From contig JALIGW010000002.1 of NCBI GenBank assembly GCA_023053685.1, forward strand, positions 170,214,930 through 170,278,929: a stretch of 64,000 bases of DNA, read 5' to 3'. This document shows, piece after piece, positions 11,951-22,096 of this stretch (its first letter is position 1; every line of letters begins with the position of its first letter). Both the position numbers and the translations under genes were made by a program. The notes beneath the pieces are model-generated. The model had not been told where the DNA came from, made no database searches, and was given only the letters and a program-made list of their open reading frames with translations. Source of the stretch: Diadophis punctatus similis (Eukaryota; Chordata; Lepidosauria; Squamata; Dipsadidae).

Positions 11951-12051
11951 CCAATTATTGTTTTTTTTTTCAAAAAGTTTTATTAGTACAAAATTACATG
12001 AGTAGTAGCAAAATATTAAATATAAAGTACAAACATTTTTTGTTTTTTTCT

Positions 12052-12098
12052 CCCCCCCCGAACCCACCCCCTTCCCTCCCCACCCCACCCCCCCCCGG
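12052..12098 (-). other. G-rich tract in L1 3' UTR (possible G-quadruplex)
   Basis: On the transcribed minus strand this is a run of several G-tracts of three to nine bases. The second copy has the matching tract at 54,271-54,317. Polypurine/G-quadruplex 3' UTR tracts are an established L1 feature. Confidence 0.7.
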
Positions 12099-12797
12099 AC
12101 TTCCCAGAGATAATACAGGGCATACTAATAAATTTAAATTGTTAATAAAAAGAAAAGAAAAAAGAAAAAAAAGAACACTATTTTTTAAAAAAAACTTCAA
12201 CTCCAGATTATACACTAATAATATATCGCATTTGTATACAATAGTAAAGATACAAAAAAGAATAAAAAAAAGAAAGAAAGAGAAATCTCTTTAACAATAC
12301 AAACAAACAAACCTCCTACCTCCTCCCTTCAATCCTCTATCTAATACAAAGTAAATGTTATATAAATAATAACTAAGTATAAAATACAAAAATCTTAAAC
12401 TAATATTTTGTGATAGACTTTACACATTTAGGCTTATGCTTAAACTGATATTATTGACATTAAAAATGACCTCTAAGATAAAACTTGACTAAATGTTACA
12501 TAAGTAATCATTAAATATTGAATTTCATCATAATATTAATAACATAATATTATTCTAAATTAACTTACTAACTTCAATAAACAAAAAAGAAAGGGAAAAA
12601 AGAATAAACAAATCTTCAACAAACTATATATATCTAATATAATTAACATTAAAAGTAACCTGAAAGATATATAAAACTTAGCTAAATATTGCATAGGTAA
12701 TCATTAAGTAGGGAAAAGGAAAAATACAATCATATTAATCTCTATCCGTCCAATATATTTCAACATCACATCGTTTTGTATCTTGATAGTTCATCTT

Positions 12798-13727
12798 TTA
12801 ATAGTTCAGTAAATTCAGATTTGTCGACTCGTCTCCCATCTGATCCCAGATCTCCATCTCCTTTTCCCCAGCTATCTGGTTCTGGCACTCCTTTTGTGTT
12901 TTTGAATCTATTTCCTTTTGATCCATCAAAGATGGCTTCCCCTCCTCCTCCTCTTTTATTTTCATACATCCTTCCTCTGGAATCTTGGATATATCAGCCT
13001 TTAAAACATTGACATAAAATTCAGTAGCTTTTTTTATCGTGTTGAGCCGATATCTTTTTCCAGAAAATTTTACTGCTACTCCAACTGGCGCTTCCCATTT
13101 ATATTGTAAATTTAATCTCTTAAATTCATCAATCAAAAAAGTATAGCTTTTTCTGGCTTTAAGCATTTTAGAGGGGATTTCTTTCCAAATCTTTAGTTCC
13201 TGACCATTCACCATAAGATTATTGTTAAACGTTGCTTGTATAATTCTATTCCGTAAAGCTCTTGTGGTAAAATATATGACAATGTCCCTTGGTAAATGCT
13301 TTTGTTTAGCGTACCACGAATTGATTCTGTATATTTTGTCGATTTGTGTAGCCAATTCCACTTTGGAAATTCCAGACACCTGATCCAGTACATCAACCAT
13401 CCTGCCTTTTAAATTTTCATATAATCCTTCTTTCAAACTTCTGATCCTTATAGCAACTTCCATGGATCTGAACTGTGTCATCAAGACCTCTTTTTCAAAG
13501 TTTGCAATATCATTTTGGATTTTGTCTATGTAATTCACCGAGGTTGCCAAAGCTTGTTTATTTGTTTCAATACGTTCTGCCAAAACTTCAATATTTGTTG
13601 CTAAACCTTTGCAAACCTCTAACACATCAAATCTGAGTTGTTGATTCATATTCTTCAAAGCAGCCTGCATTTTTTTGTCTATCTCGCTTATTTTCTGATT
13701 AAATTCCAAAGTAAGTTCATGTTTCAT
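12798..13727 (-). CDS. L1 ORF1 protein (RNA-binding, coiled coil + RRM + CTD), N-terminus lost to a stop
   Basis: A 309-residue frame encodes an L1 ORF1p-like protein, the RNA-binding chaperone that packages L1 RNA in trimeric particles. Residues about 1-95 are charged, heptad-rich and likely coiled coil (EFNQKISEIDKKMQAALKNM). About 96-190 fits the RRM-like domain, including RSLKEGLYENLKGRMVDVLD and YAKQKHLPRDIVIYFTTRAL. About 190-250 fits the C-terminal domain (KSYTFLIDEFKRLNLQYKWE, APVGVAVKFSGKRYRLN). The remainder is an acidic and basic tail. An ATG at 13,868 lies exactly 47 codons upstream in the same frame, and only a TAA at codon 45 separates it from this start. The original protein was therefore probably about 356 residues, and the present ATG at 13,727 is an internal Met. 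There is no ORF2 downstream. Confidence 0.85.
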   Translation of the reverse strand: MKHELTLEFNQKISEIDKKMQAALKNMNQQLRFDVLEVCKGLATNIEVLAERIETNKQALATSVNYIDKIQNDIANFEKEVLMTQFRSMEVAIRIRSLKEGLYENLKGRMVDVLDQVSGISKVELATQIDKIYRINSWYAKQKHLPRDIVIYFTTRALRNRIIQATFNNNLMVNGQELKIWKEIPSKMLKARKSYTFLIDEFKRLNLQYKWEAPVGVAVKFSGKRYRLNTIKKATEFYVNVLKADISKIPEEGCMKIKEEEEGKPSLMDQKEIDSKTQKECQNQIAGEKEMEIWDQMGDESTNLNLLNY

Positions 13728-13868
13728 AATCTTTTAATTATTTAATAAATTTTCAGGTGTCAAAGGCTGTGGGGGTGTTAGCTCAGTGTTAAATTGCATT
13801 TTAGAAATATATCCAGATGAATAGTCATTTCTTTTAGTCAAAACAATCTTTCCAGACTTTGAAGCCAT
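13728..13868 (-). pseudogene. Original ORF1 N-terminal segment, cut off by in-frame TAA
   Basis: ATG at 13,868 starts MASKSGKIVLTKRNDYSSGY, continues 44 codons to LTPENLLNN, then meets TAA and reads K-I-M into the main ORF1 frame. A hydrophilic, Pro-containing N-terminal extension ahead of the coiled coil is usual for L1 ORF1p. A single substitution could account for the stop. Confidence 0.7.
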
Positions 13869-14545
13869 TGGTGTTTCAAAAGAGTACGAAAAAGAAAGAA
13901 AGCCAGGTGCCTGATAAAAGTTCTTTCCAGTTTAAAAATCAGGTAGTCTTTTATTATTGGAAATATTTCTGTTATAACTTTAATCCAGAGTTAGGAGACA
14001 GAGAAAGAAAAAACCATTTTTCCAAGTTAAAAGTTTCCATAAGAGAGAGAGAAAAAAAAAAAAGCCTCTGGGGAAACGAAAGTCACTTTCACTTCTCAAT
14101 CGCCATATTGTTACTCTGTTTCCTTTGTTCCCTTGTCGAAGTGAAAGCTTACCCAGGAGTTGAAAAAAAAAGAAAAAAAGAGGTTTCAGTACTTGCCCAT
14201 CTCACGCCTGTTTCTCTCTGTCTGCTTCTATAGTTTAAATGTAGTTATAAATCCCATTCTTGAAGCAGCGGCTGGTCACTCCATCTAGCTCCGCAAAGAC
14301 GGTGGTTTCCTGATCTTCGGAGCTGGAGACAGGCTGCATGGGGAGCTCTCCCTTCGCGCCCTACCAGATGGCTCCTAGGGCGCTGGGGGGGCTCTACCCC
14401 ACCTGTCAGGCTCTCATCTCTCCCCTTTGCCCGGGGAAGAGATTTCAAAGCCGCCAGACAGCTGTTCTGGCGGCTTTTAACAAAGATCGGAAAGGCGTCC
14501 AACGAAGGGACGTCCGCGATGGAGCGCTCCAAACCGGAAGTTTTC
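13869..14545 (-). promoter_or_regulatory. L1 5' leader / internal promoter region
   Basis: About 0.68 kb between the 5' duplication and the first ORF1 ATG. The outer 300 bases (14,245-14,545) are GC- and CpG-rich, and the inner part carries A-rich runs. L1 promoters are internal to the 5' UTR, so this copy may have been transcribed. The minus-strand start region contains 'cttccggtttggagcgctcc'. Confidence 0.65.
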
Positions 14546-14558
14546 CCAATTATTGTTT

Positions 14559-14917
14559 AGCACTTGAAAATACTAACAATTCCCATCACTAGTCAAATTT
14601 TGGAAGCCAGAACTCCATAACTGAATTCAAGTTTTCTGATCTTTAACTTCATCATCTCTATGTGTAGATTGATGTGACAGATTAGATCTATTCCTATACT
14701 GGCTGTTTGCATGATGCCTTTACACATTTTAAGGTGCTTTGTAGCCTACTATACAGTTTTACCCAGTGATCGCCATCAAGCCATAGAGAAGGATGATACT
14801 CATTTCATGTGGACCTCCTAATTTTCCCAGTTTTCAGTTCTCTTGAGACTAGCCAAACTTAGACCAAGTTGCAAATAAGGACTTTTGACTCTGCCATAGA
14901 TAGTCAAAACAGAATTA
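14559..14917. other. No recognisable gene
   Basis: Unique-looking sequence between the L1 duplication and the next DNA element. Confidence 0.45.
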
Positions 14918-15610
14918 CCGTATTTTTCAGAGTATAAGACGCACCTTTTTTCCCCAAAAAAGAGGGTGAAAACTTGGGTGCGTCTTATACACTGAATGTA
15001 GCCCCACCCAACCACCCCCACCCTTTGGCCTCTGCCTCCCAACAATTTACTTCTTTGCAGCAAATAGGGCAGAGCTTGATTAGCACAAGAAGTGATTATC
15101 TGCCTGCCGACTCTCAGCTGAGAGGCTCAGCTGAGAGGCTGCAGCCACCTGCTAAAAATGAAACTAACTACGGTAGCTGCAAGGAGACAAATTGCCTGAA
15201 GGTGAACTGCTGGCAATGTTGGGCTGCTGAAACTGCATGCAAGGAGGTAAGTCAATAACTATAAATGTCTACAGAATGTTCAAATTATTAGACTTATTTT
15301 TTTAAAGACTGCTTTATTATTATTCTAGACAACTTAACAAAATGAAGAAGCTTTTTAAAATAAATGCTTGATCTGAAGAGGCCCAGTGCTATTGTATCTT
15401 CTTTTAAATAGCAGAGAATAACTATACTTCCAGAAAGCGACATCAAATTTAAAGATCTGTAAAAGTATAATCTGAAATGTAACAATGTCCTGTTTAGTAA
15501 ATTTCCTGACAGTTACAACAATTAGAACTGAAGTTAGAACTGAAGTGGTGTAGGGTTTACTGCCTAAGCAGGGGGTTGGACTAGAAGACCTCCAAGGTTC
15601 CTTCCAACTC

Positions 15611-15659
<49 letters not shown>

Positions 15660-16006
15660 AAAAGTATTAGTATTAGTATTAGTATTAGTATTAAGATAAG
15701 GCAGCTGAGTTAAACCCTGACTTAGTCATGTTTGGAGTAGATCTATTAAAATAATTGGGAGGAGTTGGTGTGATTACATTTAAGAAAACTTTCTGGCATT
15801 AATATGCTGCCATAATGTACATTTCTCAAATTCTTTCCTATTTCTATGGTTCATGCACAGAAATGCACAGAAATACACAAAAAACATCTGTACTGTTTGC
15901 TGTTTGACAAATTGCTGGGAGGCAGAGGCCTTTTTTCCTTGTTTTCCTCTCCCAAAACTAAGGTGCGTCTTATACTCTAGTGCGTCTTATACTCCGAAAA
16001 ATACGG
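14918..16006. mobile_element. TA-flanked non-autonomous DNA transposon (CCGTATTTTTC termini)
   Basis: The left end CCGTATTTTTCAGAGTATAA and the right end, read in reverse as CCGTATTTTTCGGAGTATAA, form an inverted terminal repeat of about 28 bp. It is flanked by TA on both sides (14,916-14,917; 16,007-16,008). GTGCGTCTTATAC recurs subterminally at both ends (about 14,978 and 15,963), so each end can fold. A CR1 3' end and microsatellites are nested within at 15,555-15,696. TA duplication fits a Tc1/mariner-type or related transposase. No transposase is present. A second member lies at 55,621-56,144. Confidence 0.85.
15555..15696 (+). repeat. CR1 3' terminus followed by (GTT)n and (AGTATT)n
   Basis: GTTGGACTAGAAGACCTCCA is the CR1 terminus. 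It runs into a (GTT)n array (15,611-15,660) and an (AGTATT)n array. It is a short, heavily 5'-truncated CR1 nested in the TA-flanked element. Confidence 0.85.
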
Positions 16007-16008
16007 TA

Positions 16009-17257
16009 CATTCTTCTTAAAGGCATCACACAGATAGACTAGTATTTGTACATCTTAAATTAGTGACTCAGAGGCTAGAACATCCTTAAACCTGGTAGGT
16101 TCTAATTAATTCCTTAAGTTTACTTACAATATTTAGAATAATACTGAAATGTATATAAAGTAAGAGAACAGACAAGATGAAGGAAGTAAGGCACCAACCA
16201 GTTCTTCTTGTTCTTCCTCTAGTTGAACACACATACATTTATGTGCCTTACCTAAAGCATGACTGCCACTCATGTCTTTTAAATGTATTTGTAAACTTGA
16301 AAGATCTTCTGATTATCTTGCCTTCACAAAAGAAATCTTGCTTTCTTTGACTTATTGCTATGGCAATTGATATAATAGCCTGCTACCTGTTTCACTAAAA
16401 CTCAGACTGACAATTGAACATCATCTAGGCCACCGACAGTCTCACAACTATAAAACATGTAGATTATTTCAGATTGCCCTTTCTAAACATTCACATTGCA
16501 GTTTATAACTTTTAGACTATAAACTGATGCTCCAAAGAATATTCCTTATTAAATAATATGCAGAAAGTAAATCTACTTATACAAAAAGTAAAGAATTGTT
16601 AAATACAACTTACCTTGAAAAATGTGTAAGTGCTATTGCACCAGCTGATCATGTTAATGCCTATAAGGAACAGTAATCCTATTATGGGGAAGATTAGTAA
16701 CTACATAGGATAGTTGGTTTTATGAGCTATGTTTTATTTAAAAATTTAGTTGCTGATTTCCATAGAATAATGTTGAAATAAATCAGCATATGCTCTTACT
16801 GCAACTTATCATCACCATGTTTAATTTACAAAGTGCTTTATGCTCTTTTTTATACTTTTCTCTGAATAACCTACTTATCAAAATCACTTGAACCCAGGTC
16901 TCTTTGAACTACATTGACATCTAAAGCTTTGGCTTTTTTGGCTGCTGCAGTACACTGGTGACTTATATGTGCTAAAGCTCAATCTGAAACAAAGCCATAG
17001 AATGGCACCCATCCTTGAGGCAAAGCATAAACTTCTTTGAATTTGTTCCCCATCTTACAGTTGCAGCTGGATAGATTCCTATTCACATATACTTTATATT
17101 GCAGTCCTTTATCCAAAAAGGCCATCCTATTCTGTCATAATTGAAAAAAGGTTGTATATAGTTTCAACAGAATGTTTTGATTTGACAAATAAAATATCAT
17201 CCAGTAATTCCACAGGATTCCACAGCTTAACCCAAGCCCACCTCACTTGTGGGATAG
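16009..17257. other. No recognisable gene
   Basis: AT-rich sequence; no repeat family or coding motif recognised. Confidence 0.45.
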
Positions 17258-17775
17258 GGTTACAGAATAGAGCTGAAAGAAACCTTGGACGTCTTCTAGT
17301 CCAACCCTCTGTTTAAGCAGGAGACCCTGTAACATTTCAGACAAGTTGCTGTCCAGTCTCTTCTTAAAAACTTCCAGTGATGAAGCACCCACAACTTCTG
17401 AAGGCAAGCTGCTCCACTGGTTAATCGTTTTCACTGTTAGGAAGTTTTCTCCTTAATCCAAGTTTGCTTCTCTCCTTGATTAGTTTCCATCCATTGTTTC
17501 TTATCTTGCCTTCTTGTGCTTTGGAAAATTAATTGACCCCCTCTTCTTTGTGGCAGCCCCTCAAATACTGGAATACTGCTATCATGTCATCCCTAGTCCT
17601 TCTTTTCTCTAGACTTCCTGCAATCATTCTTCATATGTTTTAGTCTCCAGGCCCCTAATCCTCTTAGTTGCTTTTCTCTGCACTTTTTCCAAATTATCAA
17701 CATCTATTTTGTAATGTGGTGACCAAAACTTGCACTATTCCAAGTTGGCCTTTATAAAGGTTTATAAAGTTGTAC
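17258..17775 (-). pseudogene. CR1 LINE 3' end fragment
   Basis: On the minus strand it encodes WSSLPSEVVGASSLEVFKKR and then LDSNLSEMLQGLLL, and ends with the CR1 terminus at 17,262 (GACGTCTTCTAGTCCAACCC as read on the plus strand). The upstream part (to about 17,775) matches the CR1 RT C-terminus with stops. Dead, 5'-truncated copy. Confidence 0.9.
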
Positions 17776-17798
17776 TAATACTTCACATGGTCTTGATT

Positions 17799-18019
17799 CA
17801 GAAGTGGGTTCCTACCGATTCGGACCAGTTCTATAGAACCGTTAGTAACTTAGCGGCCTGGGTTGCTGGAACCGGCAATGACCCAGGCCTGCCACAACCC
17901 CGAGCCGGTTCTCTTGGCGGCGCCTATATGCAGAAACTTTTTTTTAGTACTGCGCATGCCTGTCCACATGGCGTGTCCCTGAGCGAACCGACAGTAGCAG
18001 AATCTGGAACCCACTCCTG
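17799..18019. mobile_element. hAT-type MITE (CAGTGGTGGG family), perfect 8 bp duplication
   Basis: The ends CAGAAGTGGGTTCC and GGAACCCACTCCTG are inverted repeats. TCTTGATT is duplicated exactly at 17,791-17,798 and 18,020-18,027. Interior words include GAACCG and TGCGCATGCC. An 8 bp duplication with CAG/CTG ends is the hAT signature. Confidence 0.9.
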
Positions 18020-18027
18020 TCTTGATT

Positions 18028-20017
18028 GCATTAGGGTTGCTTTATGAATTAGCTTTAATTCATTAATTCATGATGTGATGCATTAACTCATGCTTTGGTA
18101 CCATTATAGTGCTGATGATATTCAGCTTTACATCACTTTCTCAGACTGTTGATTCTGCTGAGATCTGATTCCAGTGTCTGAAAACTGTAAAGGTCTAGAT
18201 AGACAGAACAGGTTTAATTTGAATCCTAGCAATATGGAATTACTATTTGTCAATTCGGATTCCATGGCACTACCAGCCTCTGAGGGAGAGGATCAATGAC
18301 ATGCGAGTCCACCTGGATTCACAATTCCTGATTGAACATGGTTTGAAACCATGTCTAAGGAAGCCTTTATACTGTTTTTATTTACTTTTTTTAAAGTTTT
18401 TTAAAATAGTCTTTAAATCATCATTCACAGTCAGGTCCAAGAAGGAGCATCCATGATGTATCTCAAATAACTTATTTTTCATCTGTATTTCTGTTATGAG
18501 ATTAAGAAATTGTAGTCAATCATAATTATAAGGCTTCTTTCAGTAATGTTTCATATGTTTAAGGATGGGCTTCATTTTTAAAAAACAGAACTTCCTATTT
18601 TCGAATACTCTAGAAAAGTTCTCTGTTAGAAAGAAAAATATGTATCCCATTCATATGGAACTTTGGGATTTCAATAGGTGAAGGAAAGTTTGCTGGCAAG
18701 AGGAAGATTACATTTGAACTATCCTGTGGAATTTTTTTAAGATGGGCACTGCTTGAATCTCAATGAATCTAAACTATTCCCACTTATGTATTATTAAACT
18801 AACAGCTGGAAGAAAGCCCAAAAAGGTTTGTGAGCATCTAGTCCAATAGGACTCATAGTTTGGAGACGATGGTCTATTTCAGGCTATTAAAGTAAGGATA
18901 GAGTAGGCCAGAACATCCCTTAATACTTGAATACATGGTCTAAATATTTATTTATTTTTTAAATAGCTTCTTCAAATCCAAGCTGGTAACTTCCTGAATA
19001 GATTATTGCTGTTTTCTTGGCAACAATATGGAAATGGTTTGCCACTGACTTCACCCATGGTGGTTCTTGACTTCCTAGTTTAGCCTCAGACCCTGAAGTC
19101 TTCCAGCACAAACAAGATCCAATACTGTTTAGCTTCCTTAGACATGGTGAAATAGATGCTGCTAGTTTATGAAATAAAGAATGAATAGGGGAAAGAATAT
19201 ACAGTATTGCAATGCGCAGAGTATTTATTTATATACCGGTTTTCAAGTTGCATGCTGCCAAATCCTTCAAGGTCCTGAGAGCTTATATGAAGAACAGCAT
19301 ACACTGAAAAATGCTAAAACCTCTACAGTGAACCTCCTAAATCCCTCCTACTGCAAAAGAATGAGCAAACAAAAATCCACTTGAATAATAACCACAACGA
19401 CAATCATTCTCCAAAGACCATCTAGAAAACCTCTGTTTTCACCGGTTTCTGGAAGGCTATGATATGAGGAGCCTCTCTGAATTTTGGGAGAACTGTTCCA
19501 TAGGGTTGGTACCATTACTGAAAAGTCCAGTAGTTGAAGAATAGTTGAAAGACTAGCCCATATCTTTCAAAAATCATGGCAATACTTCACCTGAACAGCA
19601 ATGCACTACCAAAAAAGATATTCTCATATAAGCACCTGACCAAAATTCTGTTACAGATCTCGAAAGAAACAAAGGAAAGTTATCTTTTATGTGTCTACAT
19701 AAAGGAATTTGACACCATGAGAGATAGCTATGAACCCTGATTTAGTATCTAATCTTAAATTTGGATAAATGCATGAAAATAGGTTTGGGAAAAGTTTGGA
19801 AGTGTAGATACTCTTCAGTAACTCTTGTATGTCAGGGGCATCCCATGAAGAAGTATACAAAAAGGCTCTCTATAAGTTAAATAGAGATAGTTGATATTGG
19901 AATGCCATTTGTGATTGTGCTTCTGAGATTATAAATATATTAACCTGGTGAAGGTTGTAAACTTTGCTAAGGTAAATTGCATCAACAGCTTATCTTCTGA
20001 CATAGACATTCGGCTTA
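18028..20017. other. No recognisable gene
   Basis: AT-rich sequence with a possible old LINE-tail-like stretch at about 19,205-19,300 (TATTTATTTATATACCGG). Nothing else is supported. Confidence 0.4.
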
Positions 20018-20036
20018 CCATTTAGAATAGAATAGA
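20018..20036 (-). repeat. Tail of LINE split by DIRS copy 2 (left part)
   Basis: TTTAGAATAGAATAGAA here is the interrupted left part of the LINE tail that resumes at 25,919. The uninterrupted arrangement is seen at 63,475 (TTTAGAATAGAATAGAATTC). Confidence 0.8.
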
Positions 20037-20182
20037 AGGGACATTGTTACTTACCTGATACGTCCTTTCTCATAGGGCGGAGCCAGCCTCCAAGAATGGG
20101 TTAAACCTGCCCTCTAGCCAATCAGGACCGAGTTTTCAAAAGTATAAATAGAACCCTCTTGCCTTGGCACCCCCTCTTTTTT
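20037..20182. repeat. DIRS left inverted terminal repeat
   Basis: Positions about 20,071-20,182 are the inverted counterpart of 25,801-25,918 (GCCAGCCTCCAAGAATGGG, GCCAATCAGGAC, AGTATAAATAGAACCCTCTT). The outer part (20,037-20,070) is unique to the left end. A plus-strand TATAAATA lies at 20,143. Confidence 0.9.
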
Positions 20183-20347
20183 ACGAGGGAAGAAGGTCAA
20201 ACTCAAACGTGCTTACCCATTAAACCAACGTTTTTTAATAAGAAAGAGCAAACAGAGGAAAAATGACACTAAATTGCATGAACATATTTACAGAATGAAA
20301 GATGGTTGAATACGGGCAGTCCAGCCAATCCCATGAACAGGGAGGGA

Positions 20348-20441
20348 CTTGGAGGCTGGCTCCACCCTATGAGAAAGGACGTATCAGGTAAGTAACAACG
20401 TCCCTTCTCCATAGTGGGCGGAGCCAGCCTCCAAGAATGGG
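20348..20441. repeat. DIRS internal complementary region
   Basis: 20,348-20,404 is the reverse complement of the left end (about 20,037-20,094). 20,405-20,441 is the reverse complement of the right end (about 25,880-25,918). The abutment CGTCCC/TTCTCCATAG equals the complement of right end joined to left end, as the DIRS circularisation model predicts. Confidence 0.9.
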
Positions 20442-20462
20442 ACATACCAAAGTACCTTGTCC

Positions 20463-21954
20463 TTAGGGCGGGCCACCTGAAGCAGGCTGAGACTGACCTA
20501 TTCCTTCCACACCTTGGTGTAACACCCTCCGGCCAAAGTCTGCCTCCTCTGAGGCATAGGCATCTAGTTTATAGTGCCGGACGAAAGGTGTCGGGGAGGC
20601 CCATGTGGCCACACGGCAAACCTCCACAATGGAGGCCCGGGCGTTCCAAGCCGCAGTGGTGGCTGCACTGTGCGTGGAGTGCGCTGTAAGTCCGGGGGGC
20701 GGGGCAAAGACATTTCTTCGTAAGCCAAGGAGATGGTCACGCGAAGCCAACAGCCCACCGTGGAGGATGAAGCTTTGGAGCCCATGGAAGAAGGGCGAAA
20801 GGACACAAAGAGCGCCTCAGTTCGTTGGAAGCTAGAGGTGCGTTGCAAATAGATGTCCAGGGCACGCCTGACGTCCAGCAGGTGCCACGCACGCTCAGTG
20901 TCATTGAGTGGAGTTTGGTAAAAACTGGGGAGAATGATCTCCTGCGCCTTGGGAAAGTACGTGTTTACCTTCGGGATGAAGGTGGGGTCCAGGCACAGGA
21001 CCACCCTGTCGGAGTGAAAGACGCACAGGTCCCTCCTCACAGACAGAGCGGCCAGTTCTGAGATCCTGCGTGCGGAAGTCACTGCCACAAGAAATACTCC
21101 TTTGTATGTTAAGTGGGCCAGAGAGACCTTAGAGAGAGGCTCAAATGGGCCCTCAGTGAGAGTAGTTAATACCTTAGATAGGTCCCAGGTTGGGAACCTA
21201 TGGACTACGGGAGGGCACAGGTTGGTAGCCCCCTTCAGGAACTGTCTCAGGAGCGGGTGACTGGATAGGGAGTCCAAGTTTTGGCAAGAGAGTACAGTGG
21301 ATAGCGCCGCCACTTGGCAGCGGAGCGTATTAGGGGAAAGACCCTTGGCAAGTCCCTGGCGCAGGAATTGAATGACATTGATTATTGACAGTTCTACAGG
21401 GGAATATCCCACCTGCACGCACCAGCGACAGAAGGCCTTCCACATGGCCAAATAAATACGTTCAGTAAACGGCCTCCTAGAGGCCAACATGATTTGAGCA
21501 ATATTGTCCGGAACCAGATGGTGCTTCAGAGTGAGCAGCTCAAGTGCCAGGCGGTCAGTTGTAGCCAATGAAGCTCTGGATGGTGGACTGACCCCTGGGC
21601 AAGAGACCACTCTGTCGGCGGGATCCGCCAAGGAGGTGACACGGACAGGGACATAAGGTCCGCGAACCAGGCCCATCTGGGCCAGTGGGAAGCTAGAAGG
21701 AGCACCTCCGCCCTCAGCTGCAGGACCCTCCGGATGACCTTGGGGATCAAGGGGAGGGGAGGGAATGCATATAGTAGCACTTGCGGCCAGTCGCATTGAA
21801 GAGTGTCTGTGTCCGCTGCCCCCTGTGTCCGGAACCTGGTGACAAACCTGGGCAAACTGGCATTCTCCGGGTGACGAAGAGGTCCATGACTGGCAGACCA
21901 AACCGACCGACCAGCTGCTGGAAAATGTCCGGATGAAGAGACCACTCCGCCGGG
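20463..21954 (-). pseudogene. DIRS tyrosine recombinase, frameshifted, catalytic Arg lost
   Basis: The minus strand carries a linker region (WSLHPDIFQQLVGRFGLPV-like, about 21,900-21,950) and then a tyrosine-recombinase domain. The N-terminal core-binding part contains FTERIYLAMWKAFCRWCVQV and LSPNTLRCQVAALSTVLSCQ. The catalytic domain carries the first Arg in TSARRISELAAL (about 21,065). After a frameshift near 20,710-20,745 the HxxR box reads HSTH instead of HSTR, then WNARASIVEVCRVATWASPT and FVRHYKLD with the nucleophilic Tyr. CAC for CGC at the Arg fits CpG decay. The linker region also needs a frame change. As it stands it cannot be active. Confidence 0.88.
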
Positions 21955-22096
21955 TCAGATTAACAGATTTGGAAGGGACCTTACAGGTCATCTAGTCCAA
22001 CCCCCTGCCCAAGCGGGAGACCCTACATCTGCCTCTATCTAGGATTGAACTCACAACCTCCTGATTGTGAGGCAAGAGCTCTACCTCTAGGCCGAT
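21955..22096 (-). mobile_element. tRNA-like SINE with CR1 3' tail, nested in DIRS
   Basis: The reverse complement matches 28,201-28,358: the head GGCCTAGAGGTAGAGCTCTT, a B-box-like GAGTTCAATCC, then the CR1 terminus GTTGGACTAGATGACCTGTA and a TCTGTTAATCTG tail. It separates the RNase H and recombinase frames of the DIRS element, so it is younger than the DIRS insertion. Confidence 0.9.

Larger units (their letters stand above)
11964..14545 (-). mobile_element. ORF1-only L1 retrotransposon, 5'-complete, non-autonomous
   Basis: This is a 2.58 kb minus-strand insertion bounded by a 13 bp direct duplication, CCAATTATTGTTT, at 11,951-11,963 and 14,546-14,558. The poly(A) is the T-run at 11,961-11,970. 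Order on the minus strand is a GC-rich 5' leader (14,545-13,869), ORF1 (13,868 or 13,727 to 12,798), then directly an AT-rich 3' UTR with a G-rich tract and the poly(A) tail. No endonuclease or reverse transcriptase sequence (about 3.8 kb in a normal L1) lies between ORF1 and the 3' UTR. The copy at 53,292-54,403 has the same junction, so the loss predates both insertions. The element would need ORF2p in trans, like mammalian HAL1 (established analogue; the comparison is mine). Confidence 0.9.

Noticed and set aside
20414..21061. Plus-strand frames across 20.4-21.1 kb
   Set aside because: Shadows of the minus-strand DIRS recombinase frame.
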